A DNA stretch of 64,000 nt from Diphasiastrum complanatum (Eukaryota; Streptophyta; Lycopodiopsida; Lycopodiales; Lycopodiaceae), in assembly GCA_029204225.1 (NCBI GenBank), contig CM055101.1:33919683-33983682 (forward strand), in the 5' to 3' direction. The translations under genes and the position numbers were made by a program. A model generated the notes under the pieces. The model worked only from the letters and a program-made list of their open reading frames with translations, did not search any database and was not told where the DNA came from. This document shows positions 11,745-21,376 of the stretch, one piece after another; the stretch's first letter is position 1, and each line of letters begins with the position of its first letter.

Positions 11745-14189
11745 ATGGACACAATAGAAGAACAAATAGCGAGGCAGTATTGACCGTTGACCGATGAGGT
11801 AATATTGCCATTCTACCAGCAATTGAATACGTACTCAATATTTTATTTTGAGTTCATCACTTGCTCCATTGTTGTTCATGTGTAGATGGTTGATCAATTA
11901 GGACCAGAAATCATGGATGGCTAGTTGAATATGGAGGCAATAGTTGAAGTTGAAGAGACACGGAATTCCATCTACACTATGGAAATAACAGAACCAGATG
12001 TTGCTAATGATGTTGAGGGTGGCAAAAAATCACGCAAGAAATTAGCTGCAGTGGATGAAATTGGAAATGTGTCCATCTCGTTTCATTTGGAAATGTTTTT
12101 TGTTACAATGGCTCGTTTGAGGGTGCAGTGGAGGGAGAGGTTGCGCATGAAGTGGATGTACAGAGAGGACGGTAAAGGGTGACTTCATACTGTCCATGTC
12201 CACTTTTGGGGCACATCATTTTTGTGAAGGATCATGTGAAGGTGCTATAAGATCCAATATGGGAGCATTTGAGTGTAGAGTTTGATGAGACGGTTTCCCA
12301 TGATCCACCTTGGAGTGACATGCATGGATGCATGTTTATCTGCTGGGATGGTACCCACCATGTTGTTGTATGGATGGAGGCCATCAATGAAGACTTAACT
12401 TGTGATCAAAGCAAACATGTGCTTGTGCAAGCAAGCTTTATCCAGCCTAATGTTGAAAGTGGCATGGAATTACTTGCATCCGCCAATTTGGGATTCCGAG
12501 AAGTGACAAAGATTTTAGAGTGTGGGTGGCAAAGGAAACATGGCTTGAGTATTTGCTGGAAACAACAAACAAAGTTTTAGAGGAATGCACTGCTTTGCAT
12601 AAGTGTGGATGTGCATGTTTTCCATATCTAGGGCCGATGCAATCTAGAGTCATTGTTGATGATTTTTTCACGGATTGTAAGTTGGGATACAGAAAGAAAA
12701 TGTTTGCGGCTATTGAGTCAGATATGGAGCTTGCAAAAACGACAAAAGAGCAATCGGATATTAAAGAAAGTGCCAAGCGTGTGGTGTGGAGGTAAAAGCT
12801 TTTTGATAATTGCACTGGTTTTTTAAAGTTGGTGTCTAAGCATGTTTGCTAACATGTTGTCTTTTTTGTCTGTTGAGTATAGATATATTTCTAGCTTGGT
12901 GAAGGCCAAAAAAATGGATAAATTGCCTTCCTATTTTAAACTGTGGAATCAAAGATCCAATACGGAGAGTTGCATGTACAGTGACAAGTATCATTCTAGC
13001 TTGAGTGATTGGGAGCTAGCTAATAATCCATGGTGGATAGACTTTCCTGCTGGTACATGCACCGATGACGAGAAAGAAAGCTTCGACTTGCATGTTACTA
13101 GATTGAGAGAAACTGACACGCAAATTGCAGAGTAAGTACCCAGGCAATGTCTCTTGAAGGTGGGTTGCAAGGGCAAAGAGGCAGCAAAATCACCATTACC
13201 TGTTGTAGTGACATCGAATATGACATCTTCCAAGTGAGTGTGAGACTCAGTGGAGTACATTTGTCCATTGCTTGTATTGTCGAAGTCTAGAAGCAAGGTC
13301 AAATAGCTTTGTTAAGTGGTTCTTTTAGTTACTTATACTGGACATGTACTAATATTGAATTGCTGATTAGTTTTGCATTATGTATGTTGACACTAATTTT
13401 CTGCATATTGTGCCAGAAATTCACCGTTTGCAGGGACATTATGAATGTTTCCAGATGTGCATCCAAAAAGACTATTGCTACTGAGATGTAGAGCTTGCTG
13501 ACGCATCTACAAGAAGTTTGCAAAGGGACACATACCAAACAAGGTAAGAGTGTTGGTGCTACTGCAAACATGGTTTTGCTGGATTTTCCCACGAATATAG
13601 TGCCATCAGGATTTTCAGGCGGTGTTCCATTATGGAATACTGTTGAGGATGCACTATTCGAGGCATCTCTCCAGTTCACATCTGCTATTCTGGACGATAC
13701 AAGAGTGGTCTGTTGTATTGTTGGTGTAGACCACATTCCACTGCTGCTGAGATTTGCTAGGTAATGCGGACTGAGATTGCTAAGACACGCTATCCTTTGC
13801 GGAGTTGATAAATCTGGCATCACAGATACAAAAGTCCACATCTCATTCATTTTTTCGTGGAGCTATGTTGTAGGGCTTCTAGAGTGTTTCTAGATCCTTT
13901 TCTTGGATGAGGTGGGAATTTGTATGCATGCACCAGCGCCGATAGAGACTGTATTGAAATGGACTATGATGAAACTATTCTGGCTCATGCGACAAAGAGA
14001 TACAATGAATATATTTCACACAAGCGTTTATTTTTGCCATGCTTCAAATACTCAATACATTGTTCCATTGTTTGACAACTTGTTAACATGTGTAGTGTCA
14101 TCCACCTCCACTACCCAAACTGTTGAAGTCGACTCTGAACACGATGCCGAGGAGACAGAGCAATGGGATTTTGATGACTTCCAGAGATG
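11745..14189 (+). pseudogene. Broken DNA N6/N4-methylase-like gene with possible ParB-like N-terminus
   Basis: The coding signal is strong but interrupted. From 12251 the frame gives a segment with FICWDGTHHVVVWMEAI, resembling the DGxHR signature of ParB/sulfiredoxin-like domains (without the Arg). At 13570-13760 follow MVLLDFPTN, where DPPY/W-type motif IV would lie, and a hydrophobic VVCCIVGVDH strand. At 13884-14010 comes VFLDPFLG-stop-GG then DRDCIEMDYDETILAHATKR, matching the DPFxGxGxT...G.E.D...A..R pattern of PF01555 methylases. Motif IV before motif I is the beta-class order. A spliceosomal intron (12792-12882, in phase) indicates eukaryotic expression in the past. Breaks include TGA 11781, TAG 11922, TAA 12248, TGA 13908 and frameshifts near 12510, 13540, 13880 and 14050. 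An acidic tail ends at 14189. Confidence 0.6.
12792..12882 (+). other. In-phase GT-AG intron within the methylase-like pseudogene
   Basis: The upstream frame ends ...VVWR with donor GTAAAAG, and the downstream frame starts after TTGAGTATAG with YISSLVKAKK. Joining them keeps one frame across the 91-bp gap, and the intron is T-rich. A second possible donor, GAGTAAGT at 13132, pairs with TGCCAG at 13416, though that joint now carries a frame slip. Confidence 0.6.
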
Positions 14190-15718
14190 ATTAGTATAAT
14201 TATTGACAATGTTCATTTACATAAGCTTTTCCGCACTTTGTGTCATTTTGCTTCCTTAACCTTAGCCATTTTCCATCTTATGCAAAGGGAATGGCAGCCA
14301 CATTGGAGAGGCAGCATGACTCAGAGATGCATTCACATAGACACACTCTTCATTCTTGTGTTTTCGTGGATGATAAAAGTTAGGAAGATACATCATAGAT
14401 AAACAGTGGTTGAATTCTTATCTTTTGACTCTAGTGATTTGCTTATTCGAAAGCTATTATGACTTCCATTGTTTCAACTTGAACTCCAATATGTCAGTTG
14501 TTTGGACTAGTTATTGAATAAAACTTATTTATTTGAACTTGTTTCCCACATTGAACAGGGTTGCAAATTCTAAATTAATCGTCTTTGGTTGCTTGGAGCA
14601 TCTATCTCTCCCTTCATCCATTATGTCTTGTTCCTCCCCAAACTTTTTCCAGTGCAGGCACTTCCCCGTTCCACCCAGTAACGACAAACTAGTCGGTAAT
14701 GTTTATGTTGCAAAAGCCAAAAAAAAAAAAAACCATAACAAGGTCAATTATGGGGAGTAAACCAAAGGGAATATGAAATAGAAAAACTTAACCATGTTCT
14801 AACAAAAGTGATTATCTCTTAATTTAGATTAAATAAATTATTGTCCCTCAAAGTGGCATAAAACTAGTCATGAGGATGATAATAAAAAGTTATTTTTTTT
14901 TTGGCCTTGCCTTGCAAAGTCAATAATACTATCTATGTGTTCAAGTTGGTCAATGTACTTAGTGCACAATTCAACAATAAAAAGGAGGTGCTAAAATTTT
15001 GAAGGCTGGTCCCTAGCCATGGTAGATGATAGGGTCTATAAGTCTTGGTTGTCAGTGCAAATAATAATCCATGCAAAGCACGGCATGAGGCCGAATGACT
15101 AAATACGAGTATTCATGAATGAACATAAACACCATCGATATTGGCATACATGTTATACCATTGTTACTACAAAGCGATCATTACACTACTTTTGTAGTGC
15201 TAGCTTTCACAATTGTTCAACACCAACTCATTTATAACTGGACCGTTTTTATGTGGTGAAAGATGGCTACAAGATCCATTCCCAAATTAGACAAACCAAA
15301 AATTCTGCTTACGATCATCAGAGTGAGCCAAAAATTGTGTTTACTGTCATCTGAATTTTGCTCCATTTGAGCAAGGTTAAAACAGTACGGGTGGCGGTGG
15401 TGGAGCTTCAGTTGATGTAATCCTTATTGGGGTGGAGCTGATTGAGTGGTCAAAAACGTTACGCAAACAAATAAACTGATGAGATGGCACATAAGTAACT
15501 GATCAAGAATAAGAATCTATATATGATCATAGCAAGCAATATTTTATCACGACGTCTGGCCGCATGTCTCGCAACATATTTTTAACAACCACGCCCTTTT
15601 ACAAATTTAAATGGCATGCTCTGTGTGCCGTATGATGGTTTGTACGAAGCGTAACAAACATTGCACACAACTTAATGGTGACTTTCTGCTTTAGTAAGGC
15701 AACTGAACGGCAGTAGAT
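14190..15718. other. Intergenic, no feature seen
   Basis: No supported gene or recognised mobile element in about 1.5 kb, although the 3' end of psaE transcription must fall near 15.5-15.7 kb on the minus strand. A small Lys-rich frame near 14700 comes from a poly-A run. Confidence 0.5.
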
Positions 15719-16422
15719 TCAAAGTTCTAGAATCTCGTCCAGGGCATAACCGTTCGTTGAGACGCCGGCATAGTTTACCTTCTCAAATCGAACCACCACA
15801 GGATATCTTACTCCTGGAGCCTGTTCAAATGCACCACATCAATTTAAACCTACTACATCTAAGATATAACTTTAGGTCCTTTGAGAGTGACACGTTCAGC
15901 ATCAGCATTCGAATGAATAGATCAAATGAAGTTTCGTACCTGGTCTACTGCAACCACTGTCCCCGAGTCATTGAACCAATATGATTCCGGACGCAGAATT
16001 TTTACCTGATCGCATGGTGCGAAGTTCAAACCCACAAACCAAAGTCAGTGGAGATGGATAAAAGATCAAAGTATGAAAACAAATGAAATGATTATTGATT
16101 TACATCAAACAACTAAACAACGATGAAGCTAGACGGATCAAAGCACACACGCCCCTAAGGCACTAACACGGGAGCCTCTCTTAGGGCCGATGGGTGGAGG
16201 TGGGGCAGACTTCTCGACTGGAGTCGCAACATAAGTACCCTCCTCTGCGGCTTTCACCACAGTCAGAGGCCGAGGCTGCGAAGCGCACCGGCCAACGCCC
16301 GATCGTCTCAACTGGAGTCTGGCCGCATGAGCCAGGCGAGCATCGCTATTGCAGTCGCTGGCAGCACCAAATGGTCTCACAGAAGCACCGCCCACGAGAG
16401 AAAACACTGCCGAAGCCGCCAT
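15719..16422 (-). CDS. PSAE: Photosystem I reaction centre subunit IV (PsaE), chloroplast precursor
   Basis: Three exons on the minus strand: 16168-16422, 15940-16005 and 15719-15820, joined at GT-AG introns, give 140 codons plus a TGA stop. The family is usually about 140-145 aa in plants. Residues 1 to about 55 are a Ser/Ala/Arg-rich chloroplast transit peptide beginning [12 protein letters not shown]. The mature part has [12 protein letters not shown], then [22 protein letters not shown] across exon 2, then [24 protein letters not shown] in exon 3: the SH3-like PsaE fold. It sits on the stromal face of photosystem I and helps dock ferredoxin and supports cyclic electron flow. No stop or frameshift is seen, so the gene looks functional. 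It is nuclear-encoded, as in all land plants. The start is the first ATG in frame with the transit peptide. Confidence 0.96.
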
Positions 16423-16550
16423 GAACTCAACCTGGCTGCTTTCTCCCTTCCTCTTTCGATCCTCCCGTTCTCTGAGCAGCGACGATAGAGCGCAGGAGAA
16501 GAAAGAAAGACAAGAGACGATAATGAAGGGAGAAAGGAAGGGTATGGTTG

Positions 16551-16593
16551 GATAAGCCTTCTTCTCCTATGATTGGCTGGAACTTGGATATAA
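16551..16593 (-). promoter_or_regulatory. Possible psaE core promoter (TATA-like, CCAAT, I-box)
   Basis: Reading towards the gene, TTATAT (16593-16588), GCCAAT (about 16577-16572) and an inverted GATAAG I-box (16556-16551) lie 130-170 bp before the ATG. I-boxes are common in light-regulated photosynthesis genes. The CCAAT lies on the gene side of the TATA, which is unusual; a stronger TATATATAA at 16709-16722 is an alternative. Confidence 0.35.
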
Positions 16594-16599
16594 GAGGAG

Positions 16600-17205
16600 G
16601 ACTTCTTCACTCTTTTTTATCTTTTTGAGTTTAGGCTGCTTCCCAACAATTTTGGGTGGCTTATTGGATCTCCACACAAATAACCTCACATTATCAATTC
16701 TATATTAATATTATATATACTTAATGGATACTTTGTGACTATTTGAACATATTAAAAAACAAAATATGCATTTGTTTTTTTCATAGATTTTGTGGCGTGC
16801 GTTTCAACCTGCATGTTAGGCGTCAGGCTGCCACGTGGCAGTTTTTGACTGGTCGAAAAAAAGTCAAAATATCCATTATGGTTCATAACACGTACATGTA
16901 AAAAAAAGTTAAAGTATCCATTATGCAATGGAAGGCGTGGGCACATGCCATTGACCGATTCGACTTTCCAAAATCTTTTCATAATTGGGCCTCGCCTAAA
17001 AAATTCTGAAAATTTTTACCGGGCAGAATGGCTATGCCTGGCCCCTTCCATAGTACATTAAATTGTCGAAGGTAAAATTGGAACAGTCAAAGGTCAAAAG
17101 AATAAAAAATCGAAGTCTTTTGAAACCGTTAGAGCGGCATGAACTCAAATAGCTGGTGAGTACCTGAAAATAAAAATTTTTCCTTCACAAATATTGGTCC
17201 AATCT
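16600..17205. other. Intergenic, no feature seen
   Basis: Upstream region of psaE. It has AT-rich stretches, and short AAAGTCAAA/AAAGTTAAAGTATCCATTATG segments are repeated near 16860 and 16910. No gene is supported. Confidence 0.45.
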
Positions 17206-17209
17206 TGCT

Positions 17210-17860
17210 GAACGGATTGGGTTTTTTCAGCCTTTTGTTTTGGCCAGTGGGCAATGTCGAAGTGAACCTGCATAAGCGACCCAGGACTTGAATGGTTATG
17301 CACAAACTAAAAGTGGCTATGCAAAGTCTAGACTCGAGAAGGGCTTTTGAAAAACTAGTCGGACCAAGAATTGGCTGGAATCAATTGATACATGTCAGAA
17401 CGTTGAACAGAAGGTGGCCACAAGTTCGTGTGTCTGATGCGAACCCAAGGGACCCTCTGCTGCTCAATTCGGCTTCATTTGTCTAGAAACACCCTAAAAA
17501 AAATATTCTATTATAGCATATGAAATGGACTACTTTTCCACCTTCCTAAGCCTAATAGAGATGGTTGTCCTAGCCGTTTGCTTCGTCTAGCGGGCAACGG
17601 TGAGGCCAACTCGTAGAAACTATTTAGACCTTGAACGGTTATGTATGGACAGAGGAACGTCTATGCAAATTCTAGACCCAATAAGGATTTTTGGAAAACT
17701 AGGCGTGTCGAACCAAGAATTGGTCGGATTCAGTTGATACATGCCGAAACGTTGGACGGAAAGTGGCCACAAGTTCGTGTGTCAGATACAAATCCAAGGG
17801 ACCCTCTATTGCTCAAATCCGGCTTTTTGCTTCAACAAACAGTTATCATGCAAGTATAAA
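17210..17860. repeat. Tandem duplication, two units of ~349 bp
   Basis: Two adjacent diverged copies share the order: GGGCAA.G..GA..., a block around AACGGTTATG, a block with GGACCAAGAATTGG..GGA, TTGATACATG, and GTGGCCACAAGTTCGTGTGTC (17416 and 17765). The matching points are offset by 349 bp. Both copies translate to a similar short peptide (QVRVSD.NPRDPLLL), but this follows from the duplication, and there is no start or stop conservation that shows coding. Confidence 0.8.
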
Positions 17861-17893
17861 ATGCGCACTATAGCCAGGTAGGTAATAGAGTCC

Positions 17894-17895
<2 letters not shown>

Positions 17896-17978
<83 letters not shown>
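17896..17978. repeat. (GA)n microsatellite, ~83 bp
   Basis: A pure GA run preceded by ATAGAGTCCATGA, the same left flank as the tract at 3811. Confidence 0.97.
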
Positions 17979-17981
<3 letters not shown>

Positions 17982-18670
17982 TGTTTAAGTCTCAAAAAAG
18001 AACTATAGCTTAAAAGTCTGTTAATGATGACATGTAGTCTATTTCTCATAAATCCATTACTTTGAAAAGTATTGACAAGAGTATGTATTTCAGTAATGAG
18101 TGTATCTTTATTTGTGCAACAATACATGGCTACATTGACTTGTGAAATGACAACCTTGTATGAGTTATAGATAGGTCAATTGGATGCTAAATGAAGATAC
18201 TATAGGAAAGAAAATGGTAACTCCCTTCTCTTATCATGTTTGGTCATACAAAACAACCCATTATTAGGGCAAAATTTAGTAGTATTTTTTAGGAAGTTTA
18301 CAATATTGTCTCTAGTATTTTCGTTTTTAATTTCTTGATACTCCAGAGAATAAAGAAGTTGAAAACTCAATAAGGACTTGTCATAAACACTTAAATATGA
18401 TAATTTACTATTCTTTTCCGTAAAACAACAATACAACAACGATACTCACACATGTGGATCCATACACATAAGAAAAATAGCATTCTACGCACAAAATTTC
18501 ACTATGATCACCAAAAAAATGGATGTAGAAACCCAAAGAGATATCTTCCATATGAAGAGAATAATGAGAGAGATGGGTTCCTCCCATGCTTGTAGACTAT
18601 TTATAACAGCCTCTTGTCCTATTTGGATATTCTTGCACAAGCTTATCAACTTATGCAAGTTTCTAGATCT

Positions 18671-19900
18671 TTACCAAAACCTAGATCTAACATGACTAGA
18701 TTCAATGCATGTATTTGAACCAATATCAAAAGGTATATAGGAGACCTTATCAACTCCCTTTTCAACTAGTTTTAGCATAGATTTAGATAGTACTCGAAGT
18801 TGAGTTCTATGCTTCATAAAAAAGTCCTTTCCTAATGCTTTGGTGGAGATATCAACCGCACACTCCCTTGATGAGATATGTTGAAGCTCCACCTCCTTTG
18901 CCATGACTTGTTCTCTCACAAAATGATAACTTCCTTCGATATGTTGCTCTTTGCATGAAAAACAAGATTGTGTGCCAAACTTTGGGCTGAAAGGTTATCA
19001 CAAAAGATGATTGGACACTTTTGAAAATCCAGCAAGTCAAGATCCAATATCATTCTTTTGATCCATAGCATCTCCTTGGTGCATGAAGTCAAGACTTTGT
19101 ACTCGACTTCGGTTGATGATAGAGAGATTGTTGCTTGTTTCTTTGACATCTATGAGATAGCTCCATCACCTATAAAAATGGCATGTGCACTTATGGATTT
19201 TCTATCCATTAGATCTCCTACAAAGTTCAAATCTGAAAATCCAAACAAGTTAGGAGAGGATCCCCTATAAACAATGTCAAATCTCTAGAACCCAAGATGT
19301 ACCTCAATACTCTCTTGCCTAGCTTCCAATGTTCCACACTAGGATCATGCATGAATTGACTTAATCTACCAACAGAATAGCTTAGATCAGGTCTTGTGAT
19401 GGTTAGATATATGATCGACCAACTAGCTTCCTATAGAGAGTAATGTCCTCGAAGGATCTTTCATTACCTCTCATAGTGAGCTTTACATTTGATTCCATAG
19501 GGGTATCAATAGATTTTGTATTTTCCATATGAAATCTACTAAGAATAGAATTACCATACTTCTCTTGACAAATAAAAGTAGTTTGACAATAGAATTACCA
19601 TCTTCTCTTGAAAAATAAAGGTAGTTTGAGAAGTCCTAATTACCTCTATTCCTAAAATGTAACGCAAATTACCAAGATCATGTACATGAAATTCCTTCTT
19701 GAGTGCTATCTTGATGTCATGTACATCTTGCTTGTTGCCTCCACTCAAAATGATATTATCCACATAGATAAGAATGATAGTACCATAATTCTAGCAAATT
19801 TATAATAAAGTGAATGATCATGTTCACTCATAATAAAATTCTGGAAAAGTAGAAAAGTGTTAAGCTTAGCATACCAACTCCTTGGTGCTTGTTTAACCTC
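18671..19900 (-). pseudogene. Ty1/copia RT-RNase H remnant
   Basis: On the minus strand, decayed copia pol pieces run from about 19900 to 18671. The RT segment shows DNIILSGGNKQDV, EFHVHDLGNLRYILGIEV; RNase H shows KKQATISLSSTEVEYKVL and WIKRMILDLDL; the C-terminal part shows HISSRECAVDISTKALG. Stops and shifts separate the pieces, and gag, protease and integrase are absent. No flanking LTR was found. Confidence 0.85.
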
Positions 19901-21245
19901 ATACAAACATATTTCTTAGAAATTTGTCTTGGAATTTTTAAGATTAATTGAATATTTTTAGCTTTATTTGTAATAAAAATATTTTCTGAATAGTCCTTTG
20001 CAATCTTATTTTTTTGATGGTTAATAATGTAAAAATAAATTGGTGTTTTTATTTTTATGAATGTATTAAATCATTTATTTCATATTATTAAGATAAAAAT
20101 CAATGTTATTGGAATTATTTAGTATTACATTTTTTTTAAGCATCTTAAATATTGGCATTTTTTTTTTCAAAAAATGGGTCTGCATTTTTTTTTTTGGTCA
20201 TCATGGCAAGGCATTAGTTCTCAAAATTTCAACTAGATGAGCATGTATACAAATTTTTAGTAAACCCATAATGTGCACGTAGGTGTTGGCATATGAGGCT
20301 CTCTTGAGGTCGTTTTTATTGTTGTCTCAATACATACATATGAATGAGTAACACGTGTGTATTGATGATTTGTATGATAAAACCATTGTAAGGTTAACAC
20401 TTGTGTTATTTTACATTTCATGTGCACTAGATTTCTATTGTAAGATTAACAAGTGTTATTTTACATTTCATGTGCGCTAGATCTCTTTGAAATCCCAAGA
20501 TTGCACAACGCCTTCTTTACAGCCTACAAGATAGAAAACAAAAAAGTAAAAAAGAAAGTTGTTTAGGAGCATACAAATTTGGGTGATATATGTCATTTAA
20601 GCTAATCAATATTCACCACTTGGTTATCATGTGATTTGAGCCAGTCAATATTCATAATGTGGTTACTCTTTAAATTTTTTGGATACTCGTATAAGCATGT
20701 TTACAAAATGTTGCCTAGTATCAACCGGCTTGGGTATTGCAAGAGTGATACCGGATATAAGTATATATATATATTTCCTCCTAAAATTAGACTTTTTATC
20801 AAGGGTAGTATGCATTTAATGAAAAGCATGAACTTATTAAATGCAGTATGCATATGATTTGAAAGGCCAATACTTTGTTGGTGACCACCAATGTCTTTGG
20901 AGCACCATGATTAATATTTCTCACATATGTAAATTTTCAAAACCAACTAAAAATGGATACATTGATATCATGTTGAAATCAAATTTTTTGCTCTTAATCC
21001 GGGTATCTATATGGGCTAAAACCAACTCGAGTTGGGTATCCAGCCTAGTATTACAAAATCATATGCCAATTGGGTATGTTCTATGATACCATTGATAATA
21101 TCATTGTTGATACCACTCAAGCACTTATATACCTGCATATAGCATAGGTAGAAACGAGTCCTCAAGGGCTTGGGGGGCAAGAGAAAGGGTCTTCTCTTGA
21201 TTTTTTCTAGAAGGGTCTGCCACAATGCTCTTTTTGTTTTGTATT
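19900..21245. other. AT-rich intergenic stretch upstream of the PGES2-like gene
   Basis: No gene is supported. At 21083-21093 the minus strand reads TGGTATCATAG, resembling a copia primer-binding site, followed by a TGATAATATCA segment that could be the inner end of an LTR. If so, a decayed copia 5' LTR lies within 300 bp of the gene's start. Confidence 0.3.
20385..20486. repeat. Tandem duplication of ~51 bp
   Basis: Two adjacent units each read ATTGTAAG.TTAACA...GTTATT then TTACATTTCATGTGC.CTAGAT. They differ at a few bases and by a small indel. Confidence 0.85.
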
Positions 21246-21309
21246 ACACACACAAAATAACAACCCACACATAATAACAACCCACGTCACACACACAAAA
21301 TAACAACCT
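21246..21309. repeat. Short CA-rich direct repeats in the gene's upstream region
   Basis: Three close copies of AATAACAACCCAC/AACC, separated by CACACACA, lie 70-130 bp before the ATG of the PGES2-like gene. They are followed by clustered GATCGATC motifs at 21332-21374. They may lie in the 5' UTR or proximal promoter. Confidence 0.6.
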
Positions 21310-21376
21310 TATTTTGTGCCTTTCCGCTGCTGGATCGATCAATCTGTTTGTCGATCGATCCATCGGTCGATCAGCC

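Noticed and set aside
16194-16610. Open frames overlapping psaE exon 1 on both strands
   Set aside because: They are shadows of the GC-richer psaE exon and 5' leader. The three-exon psaE model explains the region fully.
17292-17859. Two similar short ORFs ending in VSD.NPRDPLLL
   Set aside because: Their similarity follows from the 349-bp tandem duplication; starts and stops are not conserved.
21314-21376. N-terminal extension of the PGES2-like protein starting at a TTG
   Set aside because: A plant nuclear gene would start at the first good ATG (21377), and the extension shows no conserved feature.
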